Origin: Desulfobulbaceae bacterium
GTDB lineage: Bacteria > Desulfobacterota > Desulfobulbia > Desulfobulbales > DAOVSZ01
DNA: 7,877 nucleotides
Reading direction: 5' to 3'
Assembly (NCBI GenBank): GCA_030627725.1
Contig: DAOVSZ010000118.1
Coordinates: 1-7,877, forward strand
The notes under the pieces were generated by a model. The model saw nothing but the letters and a program-made list of their open reading frames with translations, did not search any database and was not told where the DNA came from. Shown here in pieces: positions 1-6,200 of the stretch. The stretch's first letter is position 1, and every line of letters begins with the position of its first letter. The position numbers and the translations under genes are program-made.

Positions 1-537
1 AAAAAATTAGCGAAAATCCTCGCTGTTCTCGCTGATGAGGAACATTACCTGTTTTCCCTTACTGACCTGAAGGGCGCCATGCCCGAGCAAAGTCAGGGCG
101 GATTCAAGGCATTGATATGCAGAGGAGTAAAGGACGGTTTACTCAAGCGTATCTGTCGCGGGTTATACCTGTATTCGGGGATAGAATATGCCAGGGGATT
201 GGTGCTGTTTCATGCGGCTGCCAGATTGCGTGCCGATGCTTTTAATTATATCAGTCTGGAGACAGCGTTAAGTGATGCCGGGGTGATTTCTCAGATTCCT
301 ATGAGCTGGATCACGTTGATGTCCTCCGGTCGCAGCCACATTGTAAACTGTGGTGAGTTTGGTCGTATTGAGTTTATTCACACCAAGAAACACCCAGCGA
401 ATTTGACAGATCACCTGACCTACGATGCACATTGTCGTTTGTGGCGTGCATCTGTTGCATTGGCGATTAAGGATATGCAGGCAACAAAGCGAAGCACTGA
501 TTTAATTGACTGGGATGCGGCCAATGAACTTATTTGA
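1..537 (+). CDS. abiEi: AbiEi-family type IV antitoxin, 5' end cut by window edge
   Basis: Antitoxin of an AbiE type IV toxin-antitoxin pair. In this family the protein is a DNA-binding autorepressor, and it counteracts the toxin without forming a stable complex with it. The frame is open from base 1, giving 178 visible residues. The ATG at 79 is probably internal, because the 26 codons before it (KLAKILAVLADEEHYLFSL) already look like the first part of the family's winged helix-turn-helix. That domain spans about visible residues 1-58 and ends in GLLKRICRGLYLY. The C-terminal part has the family pattern SGRSHIVNCGEFGRIEFIHTKK and ends in LIDWDAANELI. The true start and the operator lie left of the window. 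The 3' end overlaps the toxin gene by 14 bases, counted from the toxin ATG at 524, so translation is probably coupled. Family assignment is confident from the pattern and the partner gene; activity is inferred. Confidence 0.86.
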   Translation, partial: KKLAKILAVLADEEHYLFSLTDLKGAMPEQSQGGFKALICRGVKDGLLKRICRGLYLYSGIEYARGLVLFHAAARLRADAFNYISLETALSDAGVISQIPMSWITLMSSGRSHIVNCGEFGRIEFIHTKKHPANLTDHLTYDAHCRLWRASVALAIKDMQATKRSTDLIDWDAANELI

Positions 538-1420
538 TCAACTGGTTCTTCAAGCGATGAAAAGCAAGGCTGAGCTTGCGCCCTTACGTATGGTGGTCGA
601 GAAGGAACTTCTTCATCATGACATCATTCGTGAAATGGGTACGGCTGGATTTCTCAACAGCCTGACCTTTATCGGTGGGACCTGCTTGCGGGCCTGTTAT
701 GGTTCTAATCGGCTCAGTGAAGATTTAGACTTCACAGGAGGAAAGAGCTTCAACCGTAAGATTCTCAGCGATTTGGGGTATATTCTCGTTGACAAGCTGG
801 AAGGGAAATATGGTTTGAACGTTACGGTTGATGAACCAAAGAGAGATACAGGTAATGTCGATACCTGGAAGTTAAAAATTATCACCCGACCGGAACAAAA
901 AGCGTTACCTGCACAAAAAATCAATGTCGATATTTGCACTCTACCCAGCTATGATCGGCGCCCTATGATGCTGCGCAACAATTATGGTGTCGAGATGGGG
1001 ACCTCCGGCCTGATAATTCAGGCCCAAAGTCGTGAAGAAATCCTGGCTGACAAACTTGTTGCCTTGGCGTTTAGAGCAAATCGGCTTAAAAATCGTGATC
1101 TTTGGGATATCGTTTGGCTTAAGCAGCAAGGGATTGATCTGCCGCTGGATTTGATCCCGAAAAAGATTTTGGATCGTCATCGTAGTACGGCTGAATTTCT
1201 GGCGCTGTTGAATGAGCGTAAGAACCAACTCCAGCGTGATCCTGTATTGCATCAGGATTTCATCCGGGAAATGAGACGCTTTTTACCTATGCAGATCGTT
1301 GAAGAAACGATTGAGAACGAAGCTTTTTGGGATTATTTGACAGGCCTTGTCTGTGCGGAATGTGAACAGGTAGCTCAGGCGCTCGGGAACTCTTCTGAAT
1401 CGCTCAAATTTAAGATGTAG
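524..1420 (+). CDS. abiEii: AbiEii/AbiGii-family nucleotidyltransferase toxin
   Basis: Toxin of the AbiE pair, a DNA polymerase beta-type nucleotidyltransferase. Characterised relatives block growth by nucleotide transfer, with tRNA 3' ends reported as a target for some homologues; the target here is unknown. Residues are counted from ATG 524 (298 aa). The nucleotide-binding motif GGTCLR at 51-56 is followed by RLSEDLDF at 63-70, whose D67 and D69 are the metal-binding pair. KINVDI at 132-137 supplies a probable third acidic residue, D136. EEILADKLVALA (171-182) and RDLWDIVWL (191-199) are the conserved C-terminal motifs. All expected catalytic residues are present, so the gene looks intact. 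The frame also has TTG 506 and ATG 515. ATG 524 is preferred because MNLFDQL fits the family N-terminus and a GGGA lies 8 bases upstream. It ends 9 bp from the convergent LOG-family gene. Confidence 0.92.
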   Translation: MNLFDQLVLQAMKSKAELAPLRMVVEKELLHHDIIREMGTAGFLNSLTFIGGTCLRACYGSNRLSEDLDFTGGKSFNRKILSDLGYILVDKLEGKYGLNVTVDEPKRDTGNVDTWKLKIITRPEQKALPAQKINVDICTLPSYDRRPMMLRNNYGVEMGTSGLIIQAQSREEILADKLVALAFRANRLKNRDLWDIVWLKQQGIDLPLDLIPKKILDRHRSTAEFLALLNERKNQLQRDPVLHQDFIREMRRFLPMQIVEETIENEAFWDYLTGLVCAECEQVAQALGNSSESLKFKM

Positions 1421-1429
1421 ATAAAAGAA

Positions 1430-2110
1430 TCATATAACCACAATCCTCTTTATCATCTTCACTACCTCTTCCGGCTCATCAAGGACACTGAAGAAAAGAA
1501 GATCGTCCTGGTCAATCTTGGTCTGCTTTAACAGCTGCTCTTCCACCCACTCAACCATCCCTCCCCAGAACTCAGAGCCCACGAGAATGACCGGAAACCT
1601 CTTGATCCTTCTTGTCTGCATCAGGGTGAGCGCCTCGAACAGCTCGTCTAATGTCCCGAAGCCTCCCGGCATACAGATAAAGGCGACCGCATATTTTATG
1701 AACATCACCTTGCGGACAAAAAAGTATTTAAAGTTCAACGGAAGGTTTGTAAAAGTATTAGGCTCCTGCTCATGCGGCAGGCTGATATTCAGTCCGATCG
1801 AGACGCCGCCGGCATCGCTTGCGCCCTTATTCGCCGCCTCCATGATCCCAGGACCGCCGCCTGTTATAACGCCATACCCTGCCTTTGCCAGACCGTGCGC
1901 AACATCCACCGTCATCTGATAATACTTGTCACCCGGATCGGTCCTGGCCGAACCGAAGATCGACACGGATGGCGGCAGCGTCGACAGGGTGTCGAATCCA
2001 TCGACAAACTCGGACATAATCCTGAACAACCGCCATGAATCTCCGACCTGAAAATTATCCAGCCAGTACTGCTGTCTCTCGTCAATAGCGCCATGTGGTG
2101 TCAGTTTCAT
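1430..2110 (-). CDS. LOG-family (TIGR00730) Rossmann-fold nucleotide phosphoribohydrolase-like protein
   Basis: 226-aa protein of the LOG family, formerly misnamed lysine decarboxylase. Characterised members release the base from nucleoside 5'-monophosphates, including cytokinin ribotides; the substrate here cannot be read from sequence. Visible motifs are SIFGSAR (50-56, Rossmann start), GGGPGIMEAANKGA (84-97), LPHEQEPN (111-118), RKVMF (133-137) and the hallmark PGGFGTLDE (148-156), whose Arg and Glu residues form the active site in relatives. The length fits the short LOG-like class and not the roughly 450-residue PpnN nucleosidases. The ATG has a strong AAGGGGAG ribosome binding site (plus-strand 2114-2121) 3 bases upstream. 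It starts 35 bp after the TPR gene with no terminator between them, so it is probably the last gene of that transcript. Cytosolic; no signal peptide or membrane segment. Confidence 0.9.
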   Translation of the reverse strand: MKLTPHGAIDERQQYWLDNFQVGDSWRLFRIMSEFVDGFDTLSTLPPSVSIFGSARTDPGDKYYQMTVDVAHGLAKAGYGVITGGGPGIMEAANKGASDAGGVSIGLNISLPHEQEPNTFTNLPLNFKYFFVRKVMFIKYAVAFICMPGGFGTLDELFEALTLMQTRRIKRFPVILVGSEFWGGMVEWVEEQLLKQTKIDQDDLLFFSVLDEPEEVVKMIKRIVVI

Positions 2111-2145
2111 AAACTCCCCTTCATTTTCTTTCGGTTACGTATCAA

Positions 2146-4455
2146 TCATTTTCTCTTTTTGCCCCGCAGCCTCTTCACAGCCTGCAGGGCTTTCCTGTTG
2201 GCGGCATCCAGGCGCAAAACCCTTTCATACATCTTCACCCCCCTGGAATCCTGACCAAGCTTTTCATAAACCCGGCCGGCCAGAAGCAACGCCTCAATGT
2301 TATTCCGATCGAGGCGCAGGGCCTGTTTCAGAGATTCCCTCGCCGCCTCGAAATCCCGGTTAAGGAACTGGACATGAGCGAGTGCGCGCCAGCACGAAGA
2401 TCGTGAATCATCCAACGCAATTGCCTGCCTGCATAATGATTCAGCAATATCGTTCCCTTGTTTCTCCAGAGCATACAACTCTCCAAGAATGCAGAGTGCG
2501 GTCACATCCCAGGGATTAAACTTAGCAGCTTCTTGCAGACAGACCATAGCCTGGTGGCTGTCTCCCAACCCCTTATAGGCCATTCCAAGATATCTGCTCA
2601 CAACACCTTGATCAACATCTCTTGGTCGTGCGCCATACCCATCAAGACCCGTCTTTGTCTCGCCTTGTCTGCCGGCCTCCTCCTTCATCCCAAGAAGTCT
2701 TCCTTTACACCTCACCAACAGCTCTCTCGCCTCTTCAAACCTCTCAAGAAGACAGTACTGTTTCCCAAGTTGAAGCAGAAGATCAAAATGGTTGTCATCA
2801 ATTGCCAGCGCCCTTTCAAAACTCTCTACAGCAGCGCCCTGTTGCCCTGTTGCCAGATACGCAAAACCCAGATTTAAAAGGGCCATGAAGTCAGCTTCAT
2901 CGATCTCTAGCGCCCTTTCAAGCAGCGGAATGGCCTTTTGATACCGGTTCATCTGGGCATAGGCAACAGCCAGGCTGTTCATCAGGTTGATATTTTCCGG
3001 ATCAAGAACAAGACCTTTCCGGTATTCTTTTACCGCCCGGGCAAGATCGCCCTCATTATAATAAATATCACCGCTTATATTCAGACTGACCCCGTCAAAA
3101 ACGGTCATCGTATCAGGGCCGAAAAACTCTGTATGCTTGAGCGCTTTTCGGGCGCCGGCCGGCATGGCGGATTTTTTGAAGTCAAAGCAAGGATAGAGGG
3201 CTATACCGGCGGAAAAGGTGACATCTTCACGAAATAAGGCAGAACCTGAAGGTGTCTTCAATCTGCTTTTGAATCGCGTGATCCAGTCCAGGGCCTCCTG
3301 CTCGGCAGCAGCATCAAGAAACACAAATGCCTCCCGATTATTCTCAAAGAAAACAGGGTGGTCCGGCCCGATCAGGGAAGATATACGCTTTGAAAATCCG
3401 GTCTCCTCGGTCTTCTGGTCCCGACGCAGCAGCACAAGAGCGAAATGGTCCTTTCCGGACCACTGTCTTTTTAAAACCGACATGACATGAGAGGAAGGGT
3501 TTCGCAACGGATGCTTTGCCGGGTCCTGAAGAGAGGCATAGGAACAAAGGGCATATGGCCCTCTGCGCCTGGCGGTCTTCAAGGCCTGCCAGGCCTCTGC
3601 AAGCAACATCTCACCGTCCCCGGAAACAGAGCCGGCGGACTTTCCATCTTCCTTTTCGTTTTTGGGACCGGGCGCTATCCCGATATGGACACGAGAGAAT
3701 CGCTCGTGCATCAGACGATGCAAAAGGGTATCAGCAGCCTTCAGGGCCTGTTCGGGACCAATATCGTACCAAATCAGACCGAAAACTCCGAACCCGAGAT
3801 AATGCAGCGGAGAATAACCGCCTATAAGGGATTTGAGATAGGAGGCAGCCCGGTATATATAAACGTGCGCCTTGTCCGCATCATGCGGGCGGGGATACAT
3901 TTCGATCAGAACAAGGTTGCAGGGAACAGACGGGGCAGACGGGCAGGAATCATTCGTATTTTTTTCGGTCCGGACCTTTCCCGTACCGTCAAAAAGACTT
4001 TTTATCTCTTCCCGGAAATGATAACTGTTTAAAAGACCGGTCGCCGGATCCACGGACCACTGCTTGACCATTTGAAACTCCCGCGATATGATCCGGCTTC
4101 GGTCTAGCAGCCAGCTATCGGAAGTTTCTTTATAAACGGAACTGTTTTCCCCAAGAAGCACCGCGACAGCCAAGAGCTCATCCTCTTTCCAGACAGGAAG
4201 GAAGAGGTGCGGTCCGGCGGCGCTTCTCACCGGTTTCCGCTGCTTCCTTACCAGGCGCGCCCCCCGGAGCCAGGAGAGTTCCACGGGCGAATCAGCAGGC
4301 AGTTTCTTGCCGGCGGCCGGCACAAGATCCATCGGGACAAAGCCGACGCTTCTGCATGGTAGAAATGCCGCGACTGTCCGCCTGAACAATGCCGCGAACC
4401 GCTCAAAATCGTCATACTCAAGGGCACATTCATTCCACTGCAACGACAAGGTCAT
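2146..4455 (-). CDS. TPR protein with GAF-like N-terminus and two degenerate GGDEF-like domains
   Basis: 769-aa protein of unknown function. Residues 1-130 look like a weak GAF-like fold. VDPATGLLN (135-143) matches the DPLTGLxN entry of diguanylate cyclase domains. It is followed by LVLIEMY (181-187) and by GFGVF (221-225) where GGDEF should be. A second copy runs about 337-455: FALVLLRRD, then NREAF (373-377) in the signature place, VTFSAGIALYP (412-422) and a final ALKHTEFFGPDTMTVFD. Neither copy keeps the GGDEF residues, so cyclase activity is not expected; a structural or ligand-sensing role is inferred. About eight TPR units fill 456-753, interrupted by a 30-35 residue charged insert near 585-618, and suggest protein-protein binding. 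There is no signal peptide or membrane helix. ATG 4455 has an AAGGTG site 7 bases upstream. It follows selA after 181 bp. The TPR call is firm, the GGDEF-like call moderate, the GAF-like call weak. Confidence 0.85.
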   Translation of the reverse strand: MTLSLQWNECALEYDDFERFAALFRRTVAAFLPCRSVGFVPMDLVPAAGKKLPADSPVELSWLRGARLVRKQRKPVRSAAGPHLFLPVWKEDELLAVAVLLGENSSVYKETSDSWLLDRSRIISREFQMVKQWSVDPATGLLNSYHFREEIKSLFDGTGKVRTEKNTNDSCPSAPSVPCNLVLIEMYPRPHDADKAHVYIYRAASYLKSLIGGYSPLHYLGFGVFGLIWYDIGPEQALKAADTLLHRLMHERFSRVHIGIAPGPKNEKEDGKSAGSVSGDGEMLLAEAWQALKTARRRGPYALCSYASLQDPAKHPLRNPSSHVMSVLKRQWSGKDHFALVLLRRDQKTEETGFSKRISSLIGPDHPVFFENNREAFVFLDAAAEQEALDWITRFKSRLKTPSGSALFREDVTFSAGIALYPCFDFKKSAMPAGARKALKHTEFFGPDTMTVFDGVSLNISGDIYYNEGDLARAVKEYRKGLVLDPENINLMNSLAVAYAQMNRYQKAIPLLERALEIDEADFMALLNLGFAYLATGQQGAAVESFERALAIDDNHFDLLLQLGKQYCLLERFEEARELLVRCKGRLLGMKEEAGRQGETKTGLDGYGARPRDVDQGVVSRYLGMAYKGLGDSHQAMVCLQEAAKFNPWDVTALCILGELYALEKQGNDIAESLCRQAIALDDSRSSCWRALAHVQFLNRDFEAARESLKQALRLDRNNIEALLLAGRVYEKLGQDSRGVKMYERVLRLDAANRKALQAVKRLRGKKRK

Positions 4456-4462
4456 TCGTGTT

Positions 4463-4469
4463 CACCTTC
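4463..4469 (-). promoter_or_regulatory. Ribosome binding site of the TPR gene, abutting the inverted repeat
   Basis: On the minus strand GAAGGTG stands 7 bases before ATG 4455. The next base upstream is the first base of the 15-bp repeat arm at 4470. The transcribed leader, and possibly the promoter, of the TPR gene therefore lies within the repeat element unless the message comes from selA read-through. Confidence 0.65.
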
Positions 4470-4595
4470 GTAACTATTCAGCAGCACCCCATCTGCACGC
4501 GATCAGTCTGGTTCACATAGGCAAACTATAGTTCTCCAGCCTGCTGGAGTTTATGCCCGGATGGGTGCACATCTGGAGCACTGCTGAATAGTTAC
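4470..4595. repeat. 126-bp inverted-repeat element, possible MITE or REP-type repeat
   Basis: The 15 bases GTAACTATTCAGCAG at 4470-4484 return as an exact reverse complement at 4581-4595. Pairing can continue imperfectly inward: ATCTGCACGC at 4491-4500 resembles the reverse complement of 4564-4573, with 8 of 10 matching. Near the centre a perfect 10-bp palindrome, AACTATAGTT (4524-4533), is followed at once by a hairpin with stem CTCCAG/CTGGAG (4534-4539 and 4544-4549). No open reading frame of note lies inside, and I see no clear target-site duplication at the ends. The element occupies most of the 181-bp gap between selA and the TPR gene. Options are a small non-autonomous transposon, a REP-like structured repeat, or a structured intergenic RNA that affects read-through. 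The repeat itself is certain; its nature is inferred. Confidence 0.8.
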
Positions 4596-4636
4596 AGGAT
4601 GGAGTTTCGGCCAAGTATTTCGTTCCACCTGAATAA

Positions 4637-6073
4637 TTACTTACCTTCAAAAGCCTGCTGTAAAGAATCTGCCAGCAATGCGACCTCATCATCAGCCACG
4701 GTCCGCATGTCCAAAAGAAACCGGTCTTCCTCAATGCGGCCGATAACCGGCAGCGCCACTCTGCGCAGTTTTGCTTCGAGTTCATTCACGCTCAAAGTCT
4801 TGGGCGCAAGCGCCACTGCCTTGCTGTCAAGCCCCTGCTCGGGAAAAGCGCCGCCGCCTACCCGGGATTCAATCCGGACCAGGCTGACCTCACAGGCTGC
4901 GACCAACGACTTTTTGAGCCTTCTCGCCAGCCTTGTCGCTCTTCGTCTGATACTGTCAACGGGCTCAGCCAGCATGGCAAGGGTCGGCACGGACCTCAGA
5001 GCGGTTTCGTCATCAAAGTAGAGGCGCAAAACAGATTCCAGCCCGGCCAGGGTAAATTTATCAATCCTCAAGGCACGGTTCATCGGGTTCTTTTTCACCC
5101 GGTCGATAATTTCACGTTTCCCTAAAATCAGACCGGCCTGTGGACCGCCAAGAAGCTTATCGCCGCTGAAGGTCACAATATCCACCCCGGCCTTCACAAC
5201 CTCGCCCACTGTCGGCTCCTTTACCAGGCCAAACCTGGAAAGGTCCATAAACGATCCGCTTCCCAGGTCCTCCATGACCGGCAGCCCGTATTTCGCCCCC
5301 AGTTCAACCAGTTCAGAGAGAGGCACCTCCGAGGTAAAACCGATCACCTTGAAATTACTGGTATGGACCTTTAAGAGAAGAGCTGTCTGGTCTGTAATGG
5401 CCGCCTCATAGTCCTTCAGATGCGTCCGATTGGTGGCGCCGACCTCTACCAGTCCGGCGCCGCTTTTGGCCATCACGTCGGGAATCCGGAAAGAACCGCC
5501 GATCTCAACCAGCTGCCCGCGCGAAACAATGACTTCACGGCCGGCAGCCAGGGTCTCTAAAGCCAGAAGAACAGCTGCCGCATTGTTGTTGACAACCAGC
5601 GCCGCCTCGGCGCCCGTCAGTTCACAAAGCAGGTCCTCTACCAGACTGTAGCGGCTGCCGCGCTTGCCGGTCGCAAGGTCAAACTCCAGGTTCGAATACC
5701 TGGAGCCTACCTGCAGGATCGCCTCCATGGCACTTTCCGGCAGCACAGACCTGCCCAGATTGGTGTGCACGACCACCCCGGTGGCATTGATCAGCCGCCG
5801 GAAATTCGGCCCCATCTTCTGTTTTACGCAGTGGTGATATTTGAGCAGGAGGGAGTCTTTTGAAAGGTCATCGTTCGAGATCCGGTCTCCGGCCAGAATA
5901 GCACAACGGATATCGTCCAGCACCTTCCGAATGGCATTCTTCACAACAAGGGAGGGAATATGATCATGGCGTTCGATCCAGCCCAGAAACTCATCGACTT
6001 TCGGTATCGCCCTGAGAAGCCCCTGCCTGTTTTTATCAGGCTTTACGCAGGAGGACTTCTCATCGTTTTCCAT
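4637..6073 (-). CDS. selA: L-seryl-tRNA(Sec) selenium transferase SelA
   Basis: PLP-dependent enzyme that converts Ser-tRNA(Sec) to Sec-tRNA(Sec) using selenophosphate, the bacterial route to selenocysteine; it works as a large homo-oligomer in the cytosol. Numbering from ATG 6073 (478 aa): an N-terminal helical tRNA-binding region with LLRAIPKVDEFLGW (19-32), then RRLINATGVVVHTNLGR (92-108), VVNNNAAAVLLAL (160-172), GGSFRIPDVM (192-201), EDLGSGSF (268-275) and FSGDKLLGGPQAG (302-314). K306 in that last motif is the PLP-binding lysine, matching Lys295 of the E. coli enzyme. Length is normal for SelA and all core motifs are intact. The frame extends to a GTG at 6118, but only ATG 6073 has a good ribosome binding site. 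The host should therefore make selenoproteins, but selB, selC and selD are not in this window. The downstream TPR gene is separated by a structured repeat. Confidence 0.96.
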   Translation of the reverse strand: MENDEKSSCVKPDKNRQGLLRAIPKVDEFLGWIERHDHIPSLVVKNAIRKVLDDIRCAILAGDRISNDDLSKDSLLLKYHHCVKQKMGPNFRRLINATGVVVHTNLGRSVLPESAMEAILQVGSRYSNLEFDLATGKRGSRYSLVEDLLCELTGAEAALVVNNNAAAVLLALETLAAGREVIVSRGQLVEIGGSFRIPDVMAKSGAGLVEVGATNRTHLKDYEAAITDQTALLLKVHTSNFKVIGFTSEVPLSELVELGAKYGLPVMEDLGSGSFMDLSRFGLVKEPTVGEVVKAGVDIVTFSGDKLLGGPQAGLILGKREIIDRVKKNPMNRALRIDKFTLAGLESVLRLYFDDETALRSVPTLAMLAEPVDSIRRRATRLARRLKKSLVAACEVSLVRIESRVGGGAFPEQGLDSKAVALAPKTLSVNELEAKLRRVALPVIGRIEEDRFLLDMRTVADDEVALLADSLQQAFEGK

Positions 6074-6200
6074 AGTTTTTTCCTTTTTTTCCCAGCAAAA
6101 TTCTTTCGTACCTATCACACGCGAACAGACTGATGGATTTACTCCTTCAGCCTTAGGCCTCGCTCTCTAAGCAATCATAATTTTAACACGACCAAACCGA
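6074..6200 (-). other. 127-bp gap between the chemoreceptor gene and selA
   Basis: This gap holds the selA ribosome binding site. It also has an AT-rich stretch (minus strand TTAAAATTATGATT, about 6176-6189) that could contain a -10 box, but I find no convincing -35 partner at normal spacing. A short GCCTTAGGC near-palindrome (about 6150-6158) has no T-run and is not a convincing terminator. Whether selA has its own promoter cannot be settled from sequence. Confidence 0.35.
6081..6086 (-). promoter_or_regulatory. Ribosome binding site that decides the selA start
   Basis: Read on the minus strand, AAAGGA lies 7 bases before ATG 6073. The alternative in-frame GTG at 6118 has no purine-rich site upstream, and its 15 extra residues (starting MIGTKEFCWEKKEK) do not resemble the SelA N-terminus. 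The ATG start is therefore preferred. Confidence 0.75.

Noticed and set aside
2100..2148. TGA stop of the TPR gene as a selenocysteine codon, given the nearby selA
   Set aside because: Reading on gives only 12 sense codons before the next stop, with no conserved motif and no clear SECIS-type stem-loop directly after the TGA.
3487..4032. 181-codon plus-strand open frame opposite the TPR gene
   Set aside because: It lies wholly antisense to a well-supported coding frame, has no recognisable domain, and reads as low-quality basic sequence; it is a shadow of the real gene.
4470..4595. Inverted repeat as an integron attC site
   Set aside because: The ends do not match the RYYYAAC and GTTRRRY core sites, the arms are perfectly symmetric, and no integrase or cassette genes are seen.
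4470..4636. Inverted repeat as a simple intrinsic terminator for selA
   Set aside because: The outer arms are 96 bases apart and no T-run follows either the long stem or the small CTCCAG/CTGGAG hairpin.
4513..4785. 90-codon minus-strand frame crossing the inverted-repeat element and the selA 3' end
   Set aside because: It overlaps selA in another frame and runs through the structured repeat; there is no family resemblance.
6074..6200. tRNA-Sec (selC) gene upstream of selA
   Set aside because: No cloverleaf with a TTCRA-type T-arm or long variable arm can be found in this gap.
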